From Fidelibacterota bacterium (GTDB lineage: Bacteria; Fidelibacterota; Marinisomatia; Marinisomatales; UBA1611): a stretch of DNA of 46,299 nt. The first letter of the stretch is position 1; each line of letters begins with the position of its first letter. The stretch is taken from positions 1-46,299 of the forward strand of contig JAOLAV010000007.1 in assembly GCA_028338895.1 (NCBI GenBank), in the 5' to 3' direction. The notes beneath the pieces are model-generated. The model did no database searches, was not told the DNA's origin, and saw only the letters and a program-made list of their open reading frames with translations. The position numbers were made by a program, and so were the translations under genes. Shown in pieces: positions 26,640-36,124 of the stretch.

Positions 26640-26674
26640 CTATTAGAACGATTAATTAATAACCTGAATTCATT

Positions 26675-28012
26675 ATGATAATAAGAAGTATCTCAGGAGT
26701 TAGGGGTCTAACAGAAACACATCTTACCCCAAAATTATCCATTACATATGCTAAAGCATTACATGCTTTTCTACCGGAAGGTGTAATTATTGCAGGAAGG
26801 GACAGTCGTCCATCTGGCGATACAATCCTGAGTGCAATGACTGCTGAATTAATAAGGCTCGGAAGGTCCATTGTCCAATGTGGTATTGTTCCAACACCAA
26901 CAGTTCAGTTTATGGTTCACAACACCGAAGCAATTGGTGGCTTTATTGTTACTGCAAGTCATAACCCCATTGAATGGAACGGACTAAAATTTGTTAGAGG
27001 TGATAGTACTTTTTTTCATACCGATGAATGTGAAAAACTTTTTAAAATTGTTGATGAGGATGAAGAATCAGTAACTAGTTCTGAATCAGGTATGGCTTGG
27101 GAAGAAAAGAATGCTATTCAGAAACATATTATTTCATGTGTTAGTTTAAAATGTATATCTCTTAATCAAATAAGAAACAAAAAATTCAAGATTGTTATTG
27201 ATGCTGTAAATGGAGCAGGATCATTAGCTTTACCTGCAATGTTAGAGTCTTTAGGATGTCAAGTAATTGAGCTAAATTGTGAACCCAACGGTATTTTTAA
27301 TAGAGGTACCGAGCCTTTACCCGAACACTTAGCTGATTTGAGCCATGCTGTTATTGAACATGGTGCCGATGCTGGCTTTGCTGTTGACCCTGATGCTGAT
27401 CGATTAGCAATTGTAGATGAGAATGGAATCCCTCTTGGCGAAGAGTATACAATTGTTGTAGCTGTAGATGGATATTTAAATAACATCGAAGAAGAAGAAA
27501 CATTTGTTATAAACCTCTCCACATCCATGGCTCTAGAAACGTTAATACACCAAAGACAAGGTAAAGTTGAGAGATCTGCGGTCGGTGAAATTAATGTAGT
27601 AAAAAAAATGAATGAGCTAAATTCAAATTTAGGTGGTGAGGGTAATGGTGGTGTGATCTTGAGAGAATCACATTTAGGAAGAGATTCTTTAGTTGGTGTA
27701 ACCTTGGTATTGAACCGTATGGCACAGTCAGACGAGTCATTAAGTCAGATTCATGCAGCTCTTCCTCAATTTAAAATAATTAAGGATAAAATCAGTTTAA
27801 AAGATATTGATCCAGAACTTTTAATAAGTAAGGTTGAGGGGCTATTTAAAGATGCGGAGAAGACAACAATTGATGGTATAAAATTTACGTGGAAAGATAA
27901 ATGGGTTCATTTAAGGAAATCTAATACTGAGCCAATAATGAGGATATATGCAGAAGCATCAAGCCCCAATAGTGCTTTAGATTTAATTAACTGTATAAAA
28001 GAATTAACATAG
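26675..28012 (+). CDS. glmM: Phosphoglucosamine mutase (alpha-D-phosphohexomutase family)
   Basis: It converts glucosamine-6-phosphate to glucosamine-1-phosphate for peptidoglycan and LPS precursors. At 445 residues, motifs are in order: SGVRG near the start, AGRDSRPSG, active-site phosphoserine S95 in TASHNP, metal loop DPDADR (238-243), GEGNGGV where others have the GEGSGG sugar loop, and the phosphate-binding RKSNTEPIMRIY near the C-terminus. Bacteroidetes-type GlmM has the same TASHNPxxWN form. A phosphomannomutase/phosphoglucomutase of the same superfamily cannot be fully excluded. It begins 35 bases after the rpsU terminator and precedes the rRNA methyltransferase gene by 19 bases. Confidence 0.85.
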   Translation: MIIRSISGVRGLTETHLTPKLSITYAKALHAFLPEGVIIAGRDSRPSGDTILSAMTAELIRLGRSIVQCGIVPTPTVQFMVHNTEAIGGFIVTASHNPIEWNGLKFVRGDSTFFHTDECEKLFKIVDEDEESVTSSESGMAWEEKNAIQKHIISCVSLKCISLNQIRNKKFKIVIDAVNGAGSLALPAMLESLGCQVIELNCEPNGIFNRGTEPLPEHLADLSHAVIEHGADAGFAVDPDADRLAIVDENGIPLGEEYTIVVAVDGYLNNIEEEETFVINLSTSMALETLIHQRQGKVERSAVGEINVVKKMNELNSNLGGEGNGGVILRESHLGRDSLVGVTLVLNRMAQSDESLSQIHAALPQFKIIKDKISLKDIDPELLISKVEGLFKDAEKTTIDGIKFTWKDKWVHLRKSNTEPIMRIYAEASSPNSALDLINCIKELT

Positions 28013-28031
28013 ATAAAAGATACTGAAAAAT

Positions 28032-29447
28032 ATGAATGATACATTAAATACCCCCGTAATAAAAAAAGGTTTAGAACTTGAATTAGACATTGAATCGCTC
28101 GCTTATGGTGGAATGGGTTTAGCACGGAAGGATAATTTTGTTGTATTTGTAAAGGGTGCAATTCCAGGACAAAAAGTATTAGCTAAAATTTATAAAAAGA
28201 AAAATGGTTTTGCTGAAGCAAGAGTCTTAGACATCTTAACTGAGTCCCCTCATGCCGTTGAAGTAAAATGTAATCATTATTATATTTGCAGTAAGGTCCA
28301 GAACTTATCATATGAAGAACAGTTAAAAGAAAAAGCCAATCAAGTTGAAGATGCTTTTAGAAGACTAGGCAGCTTTACAGATTTTAAATTGAATAGCACT
28401 GTCGCAGCTGATCCTATTTTTAATTATCGAAATAAAATGGAGTTCACTTTTTCTCCATATAGATGGGTTTTGGATTCAGAGCCAGAAGGTGTAGATAGAT
28501 CTTTTGCTTTGGGACTACATATCCCGGGACGATATGATAAAATTTTAGATATAAAAAATTGCCATATTCAGCCAGAGATTGGTAATAAAATATTAAAGGT
28601 AGCGAGAGAAGTCTGTCTTTCTAATCTAGATTTAAAACCATATGATCCAAAAAGCCATGTCGGATTTTTAAGATATTTAATGATACGATATGGAGTAAAT
28701 ACTAATCAATTAATGATTAACATAGTTACATCTTATAATGATATAAATAAGTTATCTCCACTAACAGATACTCTACTTAAAGAGTTTCCAGAAATAACAT
28801 CTATGGTCAATAATGTAAATACTAGAAAAGCCGATGTTGCATATGGTGAATATGAAACATTGATCTTTGGCAATCCTTATATTGAAGAAAAAATGGGGGA
28901 CCTAACCTTTGAGATTTCAGCCAACTCATTTTTCCAAACAAATACTTTTCAAGGTTTAAGACTTTATCAGGAAGTTGAAAAAGCAGCGGAACTGTCTGGA
29001 AATGAAGTCATCTTTGATTTATATTGTGGTACTGGAACGATTGGGCTTTTCCTCGCAAATAAAGCGAAAGAAGTTTACGGATTTGAGATTATAAGGTCCT
29101 CACTTGAAGATGCTGAAAAAAATGCTGAAAAAAATGGAGTTGATAACATATTTTTTTTAAAATCAAATTTAGACACATTTTTTAAATCAGGTCAATTATC
29201 TCGAAAAATACCTAAACCAGATATTATTATATTAGACCCACCTCGAGCAGGAATGCATCCAGACATGACAAATTATTTACATAAGATAAAAGCAAAAAAA
29301 ATAATTTATGTTTCTTGTAACCCAACAACTCAAGCAAGAGATGCTAAAATATTAGCAGAGAAAGGCTATCATATAAAAAAGGCATCCATGGTCGATATGT
29401 TTCCTCATACACCACATATTGAAACGGTTGTTTTATTTTCTAAGTAA
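28032..29447 (+). CDS. rlmD: 23S rRNA (uracil-C5) methyltransferase, RlmD/TrmA family
   Basis: A SAM-dependent RNA m5U methyltransferase. An N-terminal TRAM domain (LELDIESLAYGGMGLAR ... VFVKGAIPGQKV) leads into the catalytic domain, with FDLYCGTGTIGLFLA (SAM binding), LDPPRAGMHP, and catalytic C429 in VSCNP. It is 471 residues long. The iron-sulfur motif normally C-x5-C-x2-C plus a later Cys reads C80-x5-C86-x2-V89, with C177 (NCHIQ) as the fourth position. One ligand is therefore missing and the cluster may be absent or altered. The exact target (U1939, U747 or a tRNA) cannot be fixed from sequence, so the symbol is tentative. Confidence 0.82.
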   Translation: MNDTLNTPVIKKGLELELDIESLAYGGMGLARKDNFVVFVKGAIPGQKVLAKIYKKKNGFAEARVLDILTESPHAVEVKCNHYYICSKVQNLSYEEQLKEKANQVEDAFRRLGSFTDFKLNSTVAADPIFNYRNKMEFTFSPYRWVLDSEPEGVDRSFALGLHIPGRYDKILDIKNCHIQPEIGNKILKVAREVCLSNLDLKPYDPKSHVGFLRYLMIRYGVNTNQLMINIVTSYNDINKLSPLTDTLLKEFPEITSMVNNVNTRKADVAYGEYETLIFGNPYIEEKMGDLTFEISANSFFQTNTFQGLRLYQEVEKAAELSGNEVIFDLYCGTGTIGLFLANKAKEVYGFEIIRSSLEDAEKNAEKNGVDNIFFLKSNLDTFFKSGQLSRKIPKPDIIILDPPRAGMHPDMTNYLHKIKAKKIIYVSCNPTTQARDAKILAEKGYHIKKASMVDMFPHTPHIETVVLFSK

Positions 29448-29473
29448 TACTTTTAAAAAAAATAATCTGGGAT

Positions 29474-29658
29474 TCAACTATTAAATTCGACATTACTGAG
29501 AATCCACTCAGTGCTCCTAATATTTTTTTTCAATTCATCTTTAAACCTGTAATGAAAAGGATACCATCGTCCTTGAATTTTTTGGAGATCAGTAATTGAG
29601 GTTATTTTAAAAGTTTTTCCCTCTTAGCATATAGTTTTTCTTTTATAGTTATATCTGG
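29474..29658 (-). pseudogene. Remnant of a LolA-like outer-membrane lipoprotein-sorting protein
   Basis: Directly downstream of the MMPL exporter on the same strand, ~60 codons read as the C-terminus of the LolA-like family that usually follows such exporters. The best part is TDLQKIQGRWYPFHYRFKD (29534-29590), continuing to WILSNVEFNS and a TGA at 29474. Upstream, a +1 frame (IKEKLYAKREKL) joins it if one T is added in the TTTT run near 29608-29611, so the fragment is also frameshifted. No start codon or signal peptide exists, and the N-terminal two thirds (~190 residues) is gone. I see this as a deletion-decayed gene. The family call rests on pattern memory, not a search. Confidence 0.6.
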
Positions 29659-29669
29659 TCAAAAAACTA

Positions 29670-31910
29670 TTACTCTCTATTTGGATTAGGAAGGATTAGG
29701 CACAACGCGGGAAGTAAAGTCAGATCGCAAATTAGCGCACAAGCAATCATGCTAGCAGATAAAAGTCCAAATTGGTAGGTAGGTAAAAAAGAAGAGAGGA
29801 ATAAAATAGAGAAACCGCCCACTAAGACACTTGTTGTTATCATAAGAGCCGAACCGGTATTAATTATTGTTTTTTGTATTGCTTCACGCCTACTTAACCC
29901 GAGTGATAATTCTTTCCTATATCTTAATAAAAAATGAAGGCTATCATCTACTGCAATACCTAGAGCGACCGAGAAAGTCATTGCCGTAGGTGGGCGAATT
30001 GAGACACCAAGCCAAGCAAGAAATCCTAAAACGGTGAATATTGGAATAAGGTTTGTTACTAAGCTTGCGAAAAGAATTGATTTTGATCTAAACATAAATG
30101 CCATAATAATACTTATAAGAACAAGGGCTATACTTAGACTATTTACTAATGATTGAACAAGGTAGTTGTTTGTTTTTAAAGCAACAACAGTTGTTCCAGT
30201 ATATTCAAGTGATAGATAGCTTGGGAAGGTAGATGCTAATGAGTCAAGTTTATCATATAATTTTTCCATCTTAGAAGAAGTCCTGTTTTCAATTAATCCC
30301 GATATTCGGAGTATTGTTTTATCCTCACTCATGAGTTTTATTTGTTGACTTGATTGTTGTGAAATAATTTGGTTGATAAAATTCTGATCGTAATTCTTAG
30401 ACTCCTCTTTTTTGACTCTTTTTATTGAATTGATAAGATCATTTAATGAGAAAAAACGGCTTTCAGTTAGTTCTTCTTTTAAGACGTTTTGGGTTATTTC
30501 TAAAAAATTTATAATTCTGGGATCGGTAGCTTTATTAATGTTTTCATTATTTTTAGGATCCAAGCGGATGAGAACCTCAAATGGAAGAACACCACCAAAA
30601 TATTTTTGAGTTAGCATTAAATCTTGGTATAATTTATTTTTTGGTCTGAGATCATCCATTAAGGATGAGTCACTCGAAATATCCTTAATTTTAAAAATTG
30701 CAACGGATGAAATAAGAATAGGCAAAAGAATGAAAACCCATGGTCTACGAGGGATAGCTTTGGATAGCCATAAAAGTAAAGGTGAAAAATAATTTTGTTC
30801 TGGATAATTAAATCGTTTCATTAAAATAATACCTGATGGAACGATTAAAATTGAAACAGCCCATGCAATCATTACTCCGCATGCAACTTCTAATCCAAAT
30901 TCTTGTAATATTTTAATACTGGTTGTGGTTAATGCTAAGAATCCGATTGCCGTTGTTAGGCTTGTTAAGAAAATCACTTTTGACATTTGGATCATTGTCT
31001 CATGCATAGCATCTATTGGAGCCATTCTCTTTTCGGCTAATTTTTCTCTGAAATGAGCTTGGATATGAATAGCATCGCCTATTCCAATTATAAATAACAG
31101 AGTAGGGACAATGTAGGTCATGATATTGATGTCGAGTCCAACCATTCCCATCAACCCTAACAACCAAATGACCGTAATAAGAACAGTTAGAATTGGAAGA
31201 AGAACGTTAACCCAGTTTCTAAAAAGAAAGCTTAAAATGCAGATGAGTAAAATTGCAATGGGAGGTAAAAATAGAAAATTATCTCTTACCATGTATTTAA
31301 CATATTCTGTCCTTAAAACAGAAACTCCAGAATATGTCCATTTTGGAGATGTATTATTTGTTAATATCTGAATATTCTCAAGAATTTTACTTCTATCACG
31401 ATGGTTGTTTACAATATCATCAAGACTAATTATTATTGAACCAAATTTGAAATCTTTAGATAGTACTCTTGAACCAATAGAAGGATCGGATTGTATGTAT
31501 TTTAGTCTTTTTAGAAGGCTATCATTATTTAATTCAGTATTTTGATTTGTAAAATCACCAATCCATGCTCTCGAATCAATATCACTCAAACTGAATATAG
31601 AGACGACATTAGAAATGCCATCGACCTCTTCAATATCATATATAAGATTTTCTAGTTCAGCATATAATGATTTATCAAAAACATCCACAGGTTGGTAAAT
31701 AAGTGTGATGATATTATCCTCACGTCCAAATTCTTCTCTAAACGAAAAATATTTTTCAACATTAGGATCTTTTTTTGAAAATAAATGTTCAATTGAAAAG
31801 TCTATTTTTAGATTTGGAATAAATGAAGACCAAAATAGAGTAACTAATAAAACAGAAGCTAATGCCTGTTTTGGATTTTTAAGGAGTAAACGAAAAAAAT
31901 AATCAATCAT
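29670..31910 (-). CDS. RND superfamily exporter, MMPL family
   Basis: A 746-residue transporter with the duplicated RND plan. Each half has one helix, then a large periplasmic loop, then five or more helices. The first half has TM1 near 17-31 and a helix block at ~215-375 with IIGIGDAIHIQAHFRE. The second half starts near 393, with a helix block at ~595-740 and the equivalent SVALGIAVDDSLHFLLRYRKE. The Asp residues in GIGDxxH and GIAVDDSLH are the likely proton-relay positions. Such proteins export lipids or hydrophobic molecules and often work with a LolA-like protein; here that neighbour survives only as a fragment. The gene diverges from valS across a 223-base gap in which I recognise no other gene. 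Confidence 0.9.
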   Translation of the reverse strand: MIDYFFRLLLKNPKQALASVLLVTLFWSSFIPNLKIDFSIEHLFSKKDPNVEKYFSFREEFGREDNIITLIYQPVDVFDKSLYAELENLIYDIEEVDGISNVVSIFSLSDIDSRAWIGDFTNQNTELNNDSLLKRLKYIQSDPSIGSRVLSKDFKFGSIIISLDDIVNNHRDRSKILENIQILTNNTSPKWTYSGVSVLRTEYVKYMVRDNFLFLPPIAILLICILSFLFRNWVNVLLPILTVLITVIWLLGLMGMVGLDINIMTYIVPTLLFIIGIGDAIHIQAHFREKLAEKRMAPIDAMHETMIQMSKVIFLTSLTTAIGFLALTTTSIKILQEFGLEVACGVMIAWAVSILIVPSGIILMKRFNYPEQNYFSPLLLWLSKAIPRRPWVFILLPILISSVAIFKIKDISSDSSLMDDLRPKNKLYQDLMLTQKYFGGVLPFEVLIRLDPKNNENINKATDPRIINFLEITQNVLKEELTESRFFSLNDLINSIKRVKKEESKNYDQNFINQIISQQSSQQIKLMSEDKTILRISGLIENRTSSKMEKLYDKLDSLASTFPSYLSLEYTGTTVVALKTNNYLVQSLVNSLSIALVLISIIMAFMFRSKSILFASLVTNLIPIFTVLGFLAWLGVSIRPPTAMTFSVALGIAVDDSLHFLLRYRKELSLGLSRREAIQKTIINTGSALMITTSVLVGGFSILFLSSFLPTYQFGLLSASMIACALICDLTLLPALCLILPNPNRE

Positions 31911-32116
31911 GCCATTTCTAAGATTTTTCTGAATTCTATAATTCTTTTTTAATATGATAATTTGATTACAATACTAATTAAGCATACAATATTACTCCAT
32001 TTAAAATCAATGCTGTTCTATTAATTATTAATCAATTTTTTGCTAGGATTTAGAATGTAAGGTTGTTCTAATTATTGTAAAATTAAACTGTAAATATATG
32101 ACTCATTTAATTATTT

Positions 32117-32125
32117 AAAGGTGAT
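32117..32125 (+). promoter_or_regulatory. Shine-Dalgarno-like sequence of valS
   Basis: AAAGGTGAT sits 8 bases before the valS ATG and matches the GGTGAT part of the anti-Shine-Dalgarno complement. It is the second-best ribosome-binding sequence in the window after that of rpsU. Confidence 0.5.
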
Positions 32126-32133
32126 TTATTCTA

Positions 32134-34764
32134 ATGCCTAAGTTAGACAAAGCTTATAATGCATCTCTAGTCGAAGATAAATGGTATGAACATTGGATAG
32201 ATAAAAATTATTTTTCGGCTGATCCTAATTCAAAAAAAGAACCATATACGATTGTAATTCCACCTCCTAATGTGACCGGAATGCTGACCGTTGGTCATGT
32301 TTTAAATAATACTATCCAAGATGTCCTTATTCGTAAAGCTCGGATGGAAGGAAAAGAGGCTTGTTGGATACCTGGAACAGACCATGCATCTATAGCAACA
32401 GAGTCAAAAGTTGTATCAATGCTTCAGGAAAAAGGTATAAATAAAGAGGATTTAACTAGAGAAGATTTTTTAAAATACGCTTGGGAGTGGAAAGACAAGT
32501 ATGGAGGGATAATAATTCGCCAGCTTAAAAAGTTGGGTTGTTCTTGTGACTGGGAAAAAGAAAGATTCACAATGGATAAAGATTATACAAAAGCAGTGCT
32601 TACAGCTTTTGTAGAGCTTTATAACAAAGGCTTAATTTATAAAGGACATAGACTAGTAAACTGGTGCCCAGTGTCCAAGTCTGCAATCAGTGATGAAGAG
32701 GTTATACATAAAGAAAAAAATGGTTTTCTGTGGCATTTTCGTTATTCAATTAAGGACTCGAATGATTTTCTTGTCGTCGCGACAACAAGGCCAGAAACCA
32801 TGCTCGGAGATACCGCTGTTGCCGTAAACCCAAATGATTCAAGATATAAAAATTTAGTAGGGAAAAAAATTATTCTGCCTATTACGGGTAGAGAAATTCC
32901 AATTATTTATGATGAATATGTCGACCCTGATTTTGGTTCAGGGTGTGTTAAGATTACACCGGCACATGACCCCAATGATTTTTTAATCGCTGAAAAACAT
33001 GGATTAGATTTTATTAATATAATGAATGAAGATGCATCATTAAATAAAAATACTCCTAAAGCATACAATGGTTTATCTAGGGAAGAGGGGAGAGCGAAAG
33101 TTATCAAAGACCTCGAAATATTAGGCCTTTTAGAAAAAACAGAAAATTACATAAATAAAGTTGGTTACTCTGAAAGAGGAAATGTTCCAATTGAATCGTA
33201 TCTATCTGAGCAATGGTTCATGCGAATGACTGAGCTTGCGAAGCCAGCGATAGATGCAATAAAAAACGATAAAATTAAATTTCATCCACCTCACTGGACA
33301 AAAACTTATAACCACTGGATGGACAATATAAAAGATTGGTGCATAAGTCGGCAATTATGGTGGGGGCATCAAATTCCAGTTTGGTATCATAATGATGATA
33401 AAACTAATATTCATGTATCTATTGATGGTCCTGTAGATATCGAAAACTGGACACAGGAATCAGATGTTTTAGATACTTGGGCTAGTTCATGGCTATGGCC
33501 TATTGCGGTACACTCATGGCCTGAAGATGGAGATAGTTTGAGAAAATTTTATCCAACTAATACCCTTGTGACGGGACCAGATATTATTTTTTTTTGGGTT
33601 GCTAGGATGATTATGACAGGATATGAATTCCAAAATGAAGCTCCTTTTAAAGATGTCTATTTCACATCACTTTTAAGAGATGAAACAGGTAAAAAGTTAA
33701 GTAAGTCTCTTGGTAATTCACCCGATCCGTTTGATTTATTCGAAGAATATGGTACTGACGCGGTTCGGTTTGGTGTTATGCTAATGTCTCCTCAAGGTCT
33801 TGACGTCTTGTTCTCTTCAGACAGGTTAGAAATTGGAAGAAACTTCATGAATAAATTATGGAATGCATGTCGCTTTGTCGATATGAATATTCCTGATGAC
33901 TGGGAAAGTCAAAAAATAAATGTTGATATTAAAAAATTAGACCTAGCTGAACAGTGGATTCTAAGTCGGTTATCAAAAACAATAGATGAGTACAACTTTC
34001 AACTAGATCGGTTTCATTTTAATGAAGCAGCAAAAGTTCTTTATGACTTCACATGGAATGATTTTTGTGACTGGTATGTTGAGATTGCAAAAATAAAATT
34101 TTACAGTACAAATTTTAAAAGTGCTGAGATTGCACGATTCATATCTGTTAAATGTCTTCGAACCATTTTAGGTCTTCTCCATCCATTCTCTCCGTTCATT
34201 ACAGAAGAGTTGTGGCAACATTTTAAAGTCAAAGATTCTGGAGATTTAATTGTTTCAAAATGGCCGGAACCAGAACTTTTTTATGACGAAATAATTGAAT
34301 CAGACATGTCGAATTTAAAAGAAGTCATTACGGCAGTTCGTTCAATTCGAAGTAGAATGAATGTTCCAAACTCAAAATCATCTGATCTTTTTGTGAGGTG
34401 CAATAAGAATCAAGAACTCTTTTTGACTACCCATCTTGACTTGATAAAAACACTTGCTAAAACAGATAATATATCAATGAGTTCTACATTGAAAAAACCA
34501 GTACAATCGGCGACTGCAGTTGCGAACGGTATGGAATTATATATACCATTAGATGGGCTAGTTGATCTAGAACAAGAAAGGTTACGCATGCAAAAAAGGG
34601 TCTTTGAAATAAAGAAGCTGCTTGGTGCAATAGATGGAAAACTTTCTAATCAAAACTTTCTTGAACGAGCACCTGAGAAAGTAATTTCAAAAGAGAAAAT
34701 AAATCATCAAAAATTATCTGATGAGCATATAAAATTGATGGCAAACTTGGAGATACTTAAATGA
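32134..34764 (+). CDS. valS: Valyl-tRNA synthetase
   Basis: A class I synthetase with an editing domain, 876 residues. PPPNVTGMLTVGH carries the HIGH-type motif (TVGH, 52-55). GTDHASIATE is a ValRS signature. The CP1 editing domain has TTRPETMLGDTAVAVNP and KITPAHDPNDF. DTWASSWLWPI and KLSKS (521-525, GKKLSKSLGNSPDP) mark the catalytic core. The C-terminal ~65 residues form the usual coiled-coil arm (LEQERLRMQKRVFEIKKLL). The stop overlaps the ATG of the DUF4139 gene (ATGA). Confidence 0.97.
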   Translation: MPKLDKAYNASLVEDKWYEHWIDKNYFSADPNSKKEPYTIVIPPPNVTGMLTVGHVLNNTIQDVLIRKARMEGKEACWIPGTDHASIATESKVVSMLQEKGINKEDLTREDFLKYAWEWKDKYGGIIIRQLKKLGCSCDWEKERFTMDKDYTKAVLTAFVELYNKGLIYKGHRLVNWCPVSKSAISDEEVIHKEKNGFLWHFRYSIKDSNDFLVVATTRPETMLGDTAVAVNPNDSRYKNLVGKKIILPITGREIPIIYDEYVDPDFGSGCVKITPAHDPNDFLIAEKHGLDFINIMNEDASLNKNTPKAYNGLSREEGRAKVIKDLEILGLLEKTENYINKVGYSERGNVPIESYLSEQWFMRMTELAKPAIDAIKNDKIKFHPPHWTKTYNHWMDNIKDWCISRQLWWGHQIPVWYHNDDKTNIHVSIDGPVDIENWTQESDVLDTWASSWLWPIAVHSWPEDGDSLRKFYPTNTLVTGPDIIFFWVARMIMTGYEFQNEAPFKDVYFTSLLRDETGKKLSKSLGNSPDPFDLFEEYGTDAVRFGVMLMSPQGLDVLFSSDRLEIGRNFMNKLWNACRFVDMNIPDDWESQKINVDIKKLDLAEQWILSRLSKTIDEYNFQLDRFHFNEAAKVLYDFTWNDFCDWYVEIAKIKFYSTNFKSAEIARFISVKCLRTILGLLHPFSPFITEELWQHFKVKDSGDLIVSKWPEPELFYDEIIESDMSNLKEVITAVRSIRSRMNVPNSKSSDLFVRCNKNQELFLTTHLDLIKTLAKTDNISMSSTLKKPVQSATAVANGMELYIPLDGLVDLEQERLRMQKRVFEIKKLLGAIDGKLSNQNFLERAPEKVISKEKINHQKLSDEHIKLMANLEILK

Positions 34765-36104
34765 AAAAAATCTTATTATTAGTACTATTCTTTAATTATT
34801 TAGTTAGCCAATCTGAAGATGCAACACTCACGATATATAAAGATGGTACAGCACTAATTAAACAGCCCGTTGGATGGTCTGTCCCATTAGGCCTCAGCTA
34901 TATAACATGGAATAGTTTACCAAATGGGATAGATAGAGACACTCCATTTTTAAATATTAGAGGTGTTGATATTTTATCACAAAGATTCAATAATAATATT
35001 TTCAAAGGTAATGATTTTTTTAATGGTCTCAGGGGGCAGCTCGTACAGGTTAAACCAAAAAGTAGCAAGCTAATTAAAGGTACCCTTCTAGAAATCAGTT
35101 CAAACTCTATTACTTTGGACCACTCATCTGGAATTATTTCATTTAATAGAAGCGAGATAGAATTCTTAGGAAGTAAAATAGAGAATACTGATTCACCAAT
35201 ATTCACTCCTTTTCTATCGTGGGACTTAAAGTCAAAATCAGCACAAGATGTTGAAGGAGAATTGGTTTATAAATCTAATAATTTCACTTGGACAACAGTA
35301 TATAGATTAATCATGCAAAATGAAGAAAAAGGCGAGCTAATTGCTGAAGCAGTAATCTCTAATGCTTCAGATATGAGTTTTGAGACTGCCAAAATTCAGT
35401 TGGTAGAAGGTAATTTAAATAAAGTTAAAATAAAAGCCCCTACTCCGGAGCGAATGAGTAGGACTTTTGCTGTCTCAAAATCAGAGGTACCTTCTTTAAT
35501 GAGTTCAGATGCATTGGGTGATTACTATATATATAGTCTAAATAATGAACACGATCTCGGTGCAAAAGAAAATATTACGATTCGTATGTATGGACCTTTA
35601 GATATTGGTTACACTAAAAAATATGTTTTTGAGAATAGTGAGCGCAGACAGAAAGAAGAACCTCTTGAAGTACAGCTATCCATGAATAATACGGAGTCCA
35701 ATGGCTTAGGGATTTCATTGCCAGGTGGTAAAGTTGAGATGTACTCTTTTAAACAAGGGCGAGGATTAGAATATATTGGGGCGGATAATATGGGGCAAGT
35801 ACCAAAAGGGCAGTCCACAACATTGACCTCTGGAAGAGCTTTTGATGTAATTGGTAATAGAAAGGTTCTAAATTACGATCGTCAAAGAAAGAGTGAAGAA
35901 GCTGTTATTGAAATAAGAGTCACAAATGCAAGAAATGAGGACGTTGATGTTTTACTTATTGAGCATATTAATGGTGATTGGGTTATAAAGGATGAATCTT
36001 TGAACTATCAGAAAAAAGATGCTTCTACTATTCAATTTCCTCTCACGCTTAATGCCGGGGAGACACAAAGTGTTTATTATACTTATCGAAAAGAATGGAA
36101 GTAA
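34761..36104 (+). CDS. Exported DUF4139-family protein
   Basis: A 447-residue secreted protein with signal peptide FFNYLVS-Q. The body is predicted beta-rich and resembles DUF4139 proteins. The N-terminal part carries LTIYKDGTALIKQPVGW and GLSYITWNSLP, where family members start with a similar track of vivYndglalV. Middle SWDLKSKSAQDVEGELVYKSNNFTWTTVYRL and C-terminal VTNARNEDVDVLLIEHINGDWVI match the family's Ig-like segments. The function of the family is not settled. Translational coupling to valS through ATGA probably reflects operon packing rather than function. Confidence 0.72.
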   Translation: MKKILLLVLFFNYLVSQSEDATLTIYKDGTALIKQPVGWSVPLGLSYITWNSLPNGIDRDTPFLNIRGVDILSQRFNNNIFKGNDFFNGLRGQLVQVKPKSSKLIKGTLLEISSNSITLDHSSGIISFNRSEIEFLGSKIENTDSPIFTPFLSWDLKSKSAQDVEGELVYKSNNFTWTTVYRLIMQNEEKGELIAEAVISNASDMSFETAKIQLVEGNLNKVKIKAPTPERMSRTFAVSKSEVPSLMSSDALGDYYIYSLNNEHDLGAKENITIRMYGPLDIGYTKKYVFENSERRQKEEPLEVQLSMNNTESNGLGISLPGGKVEMYSFKQGRGLEYIGADNMGQVPKGQSTTLTSGRAFDVIGNRKVLNYDRQRKSEEAVIEIRVTNARNEDVDVLLIEHINGDWVIKDESLNYQKKDASTIQFPLTLNAGETQSVYYTYRKEWK

Positions 36105-36124
36105 CCTTATAAAGGTCTAATCTT

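Noticed and set aside
29495-29529. Terminator-like hairpin ACTGAG/CTCAGT with a T run
   Set aside because: The stem is short, the T run starts 9 bases later, and the same bases are explained as coding remnant on the minus strand.
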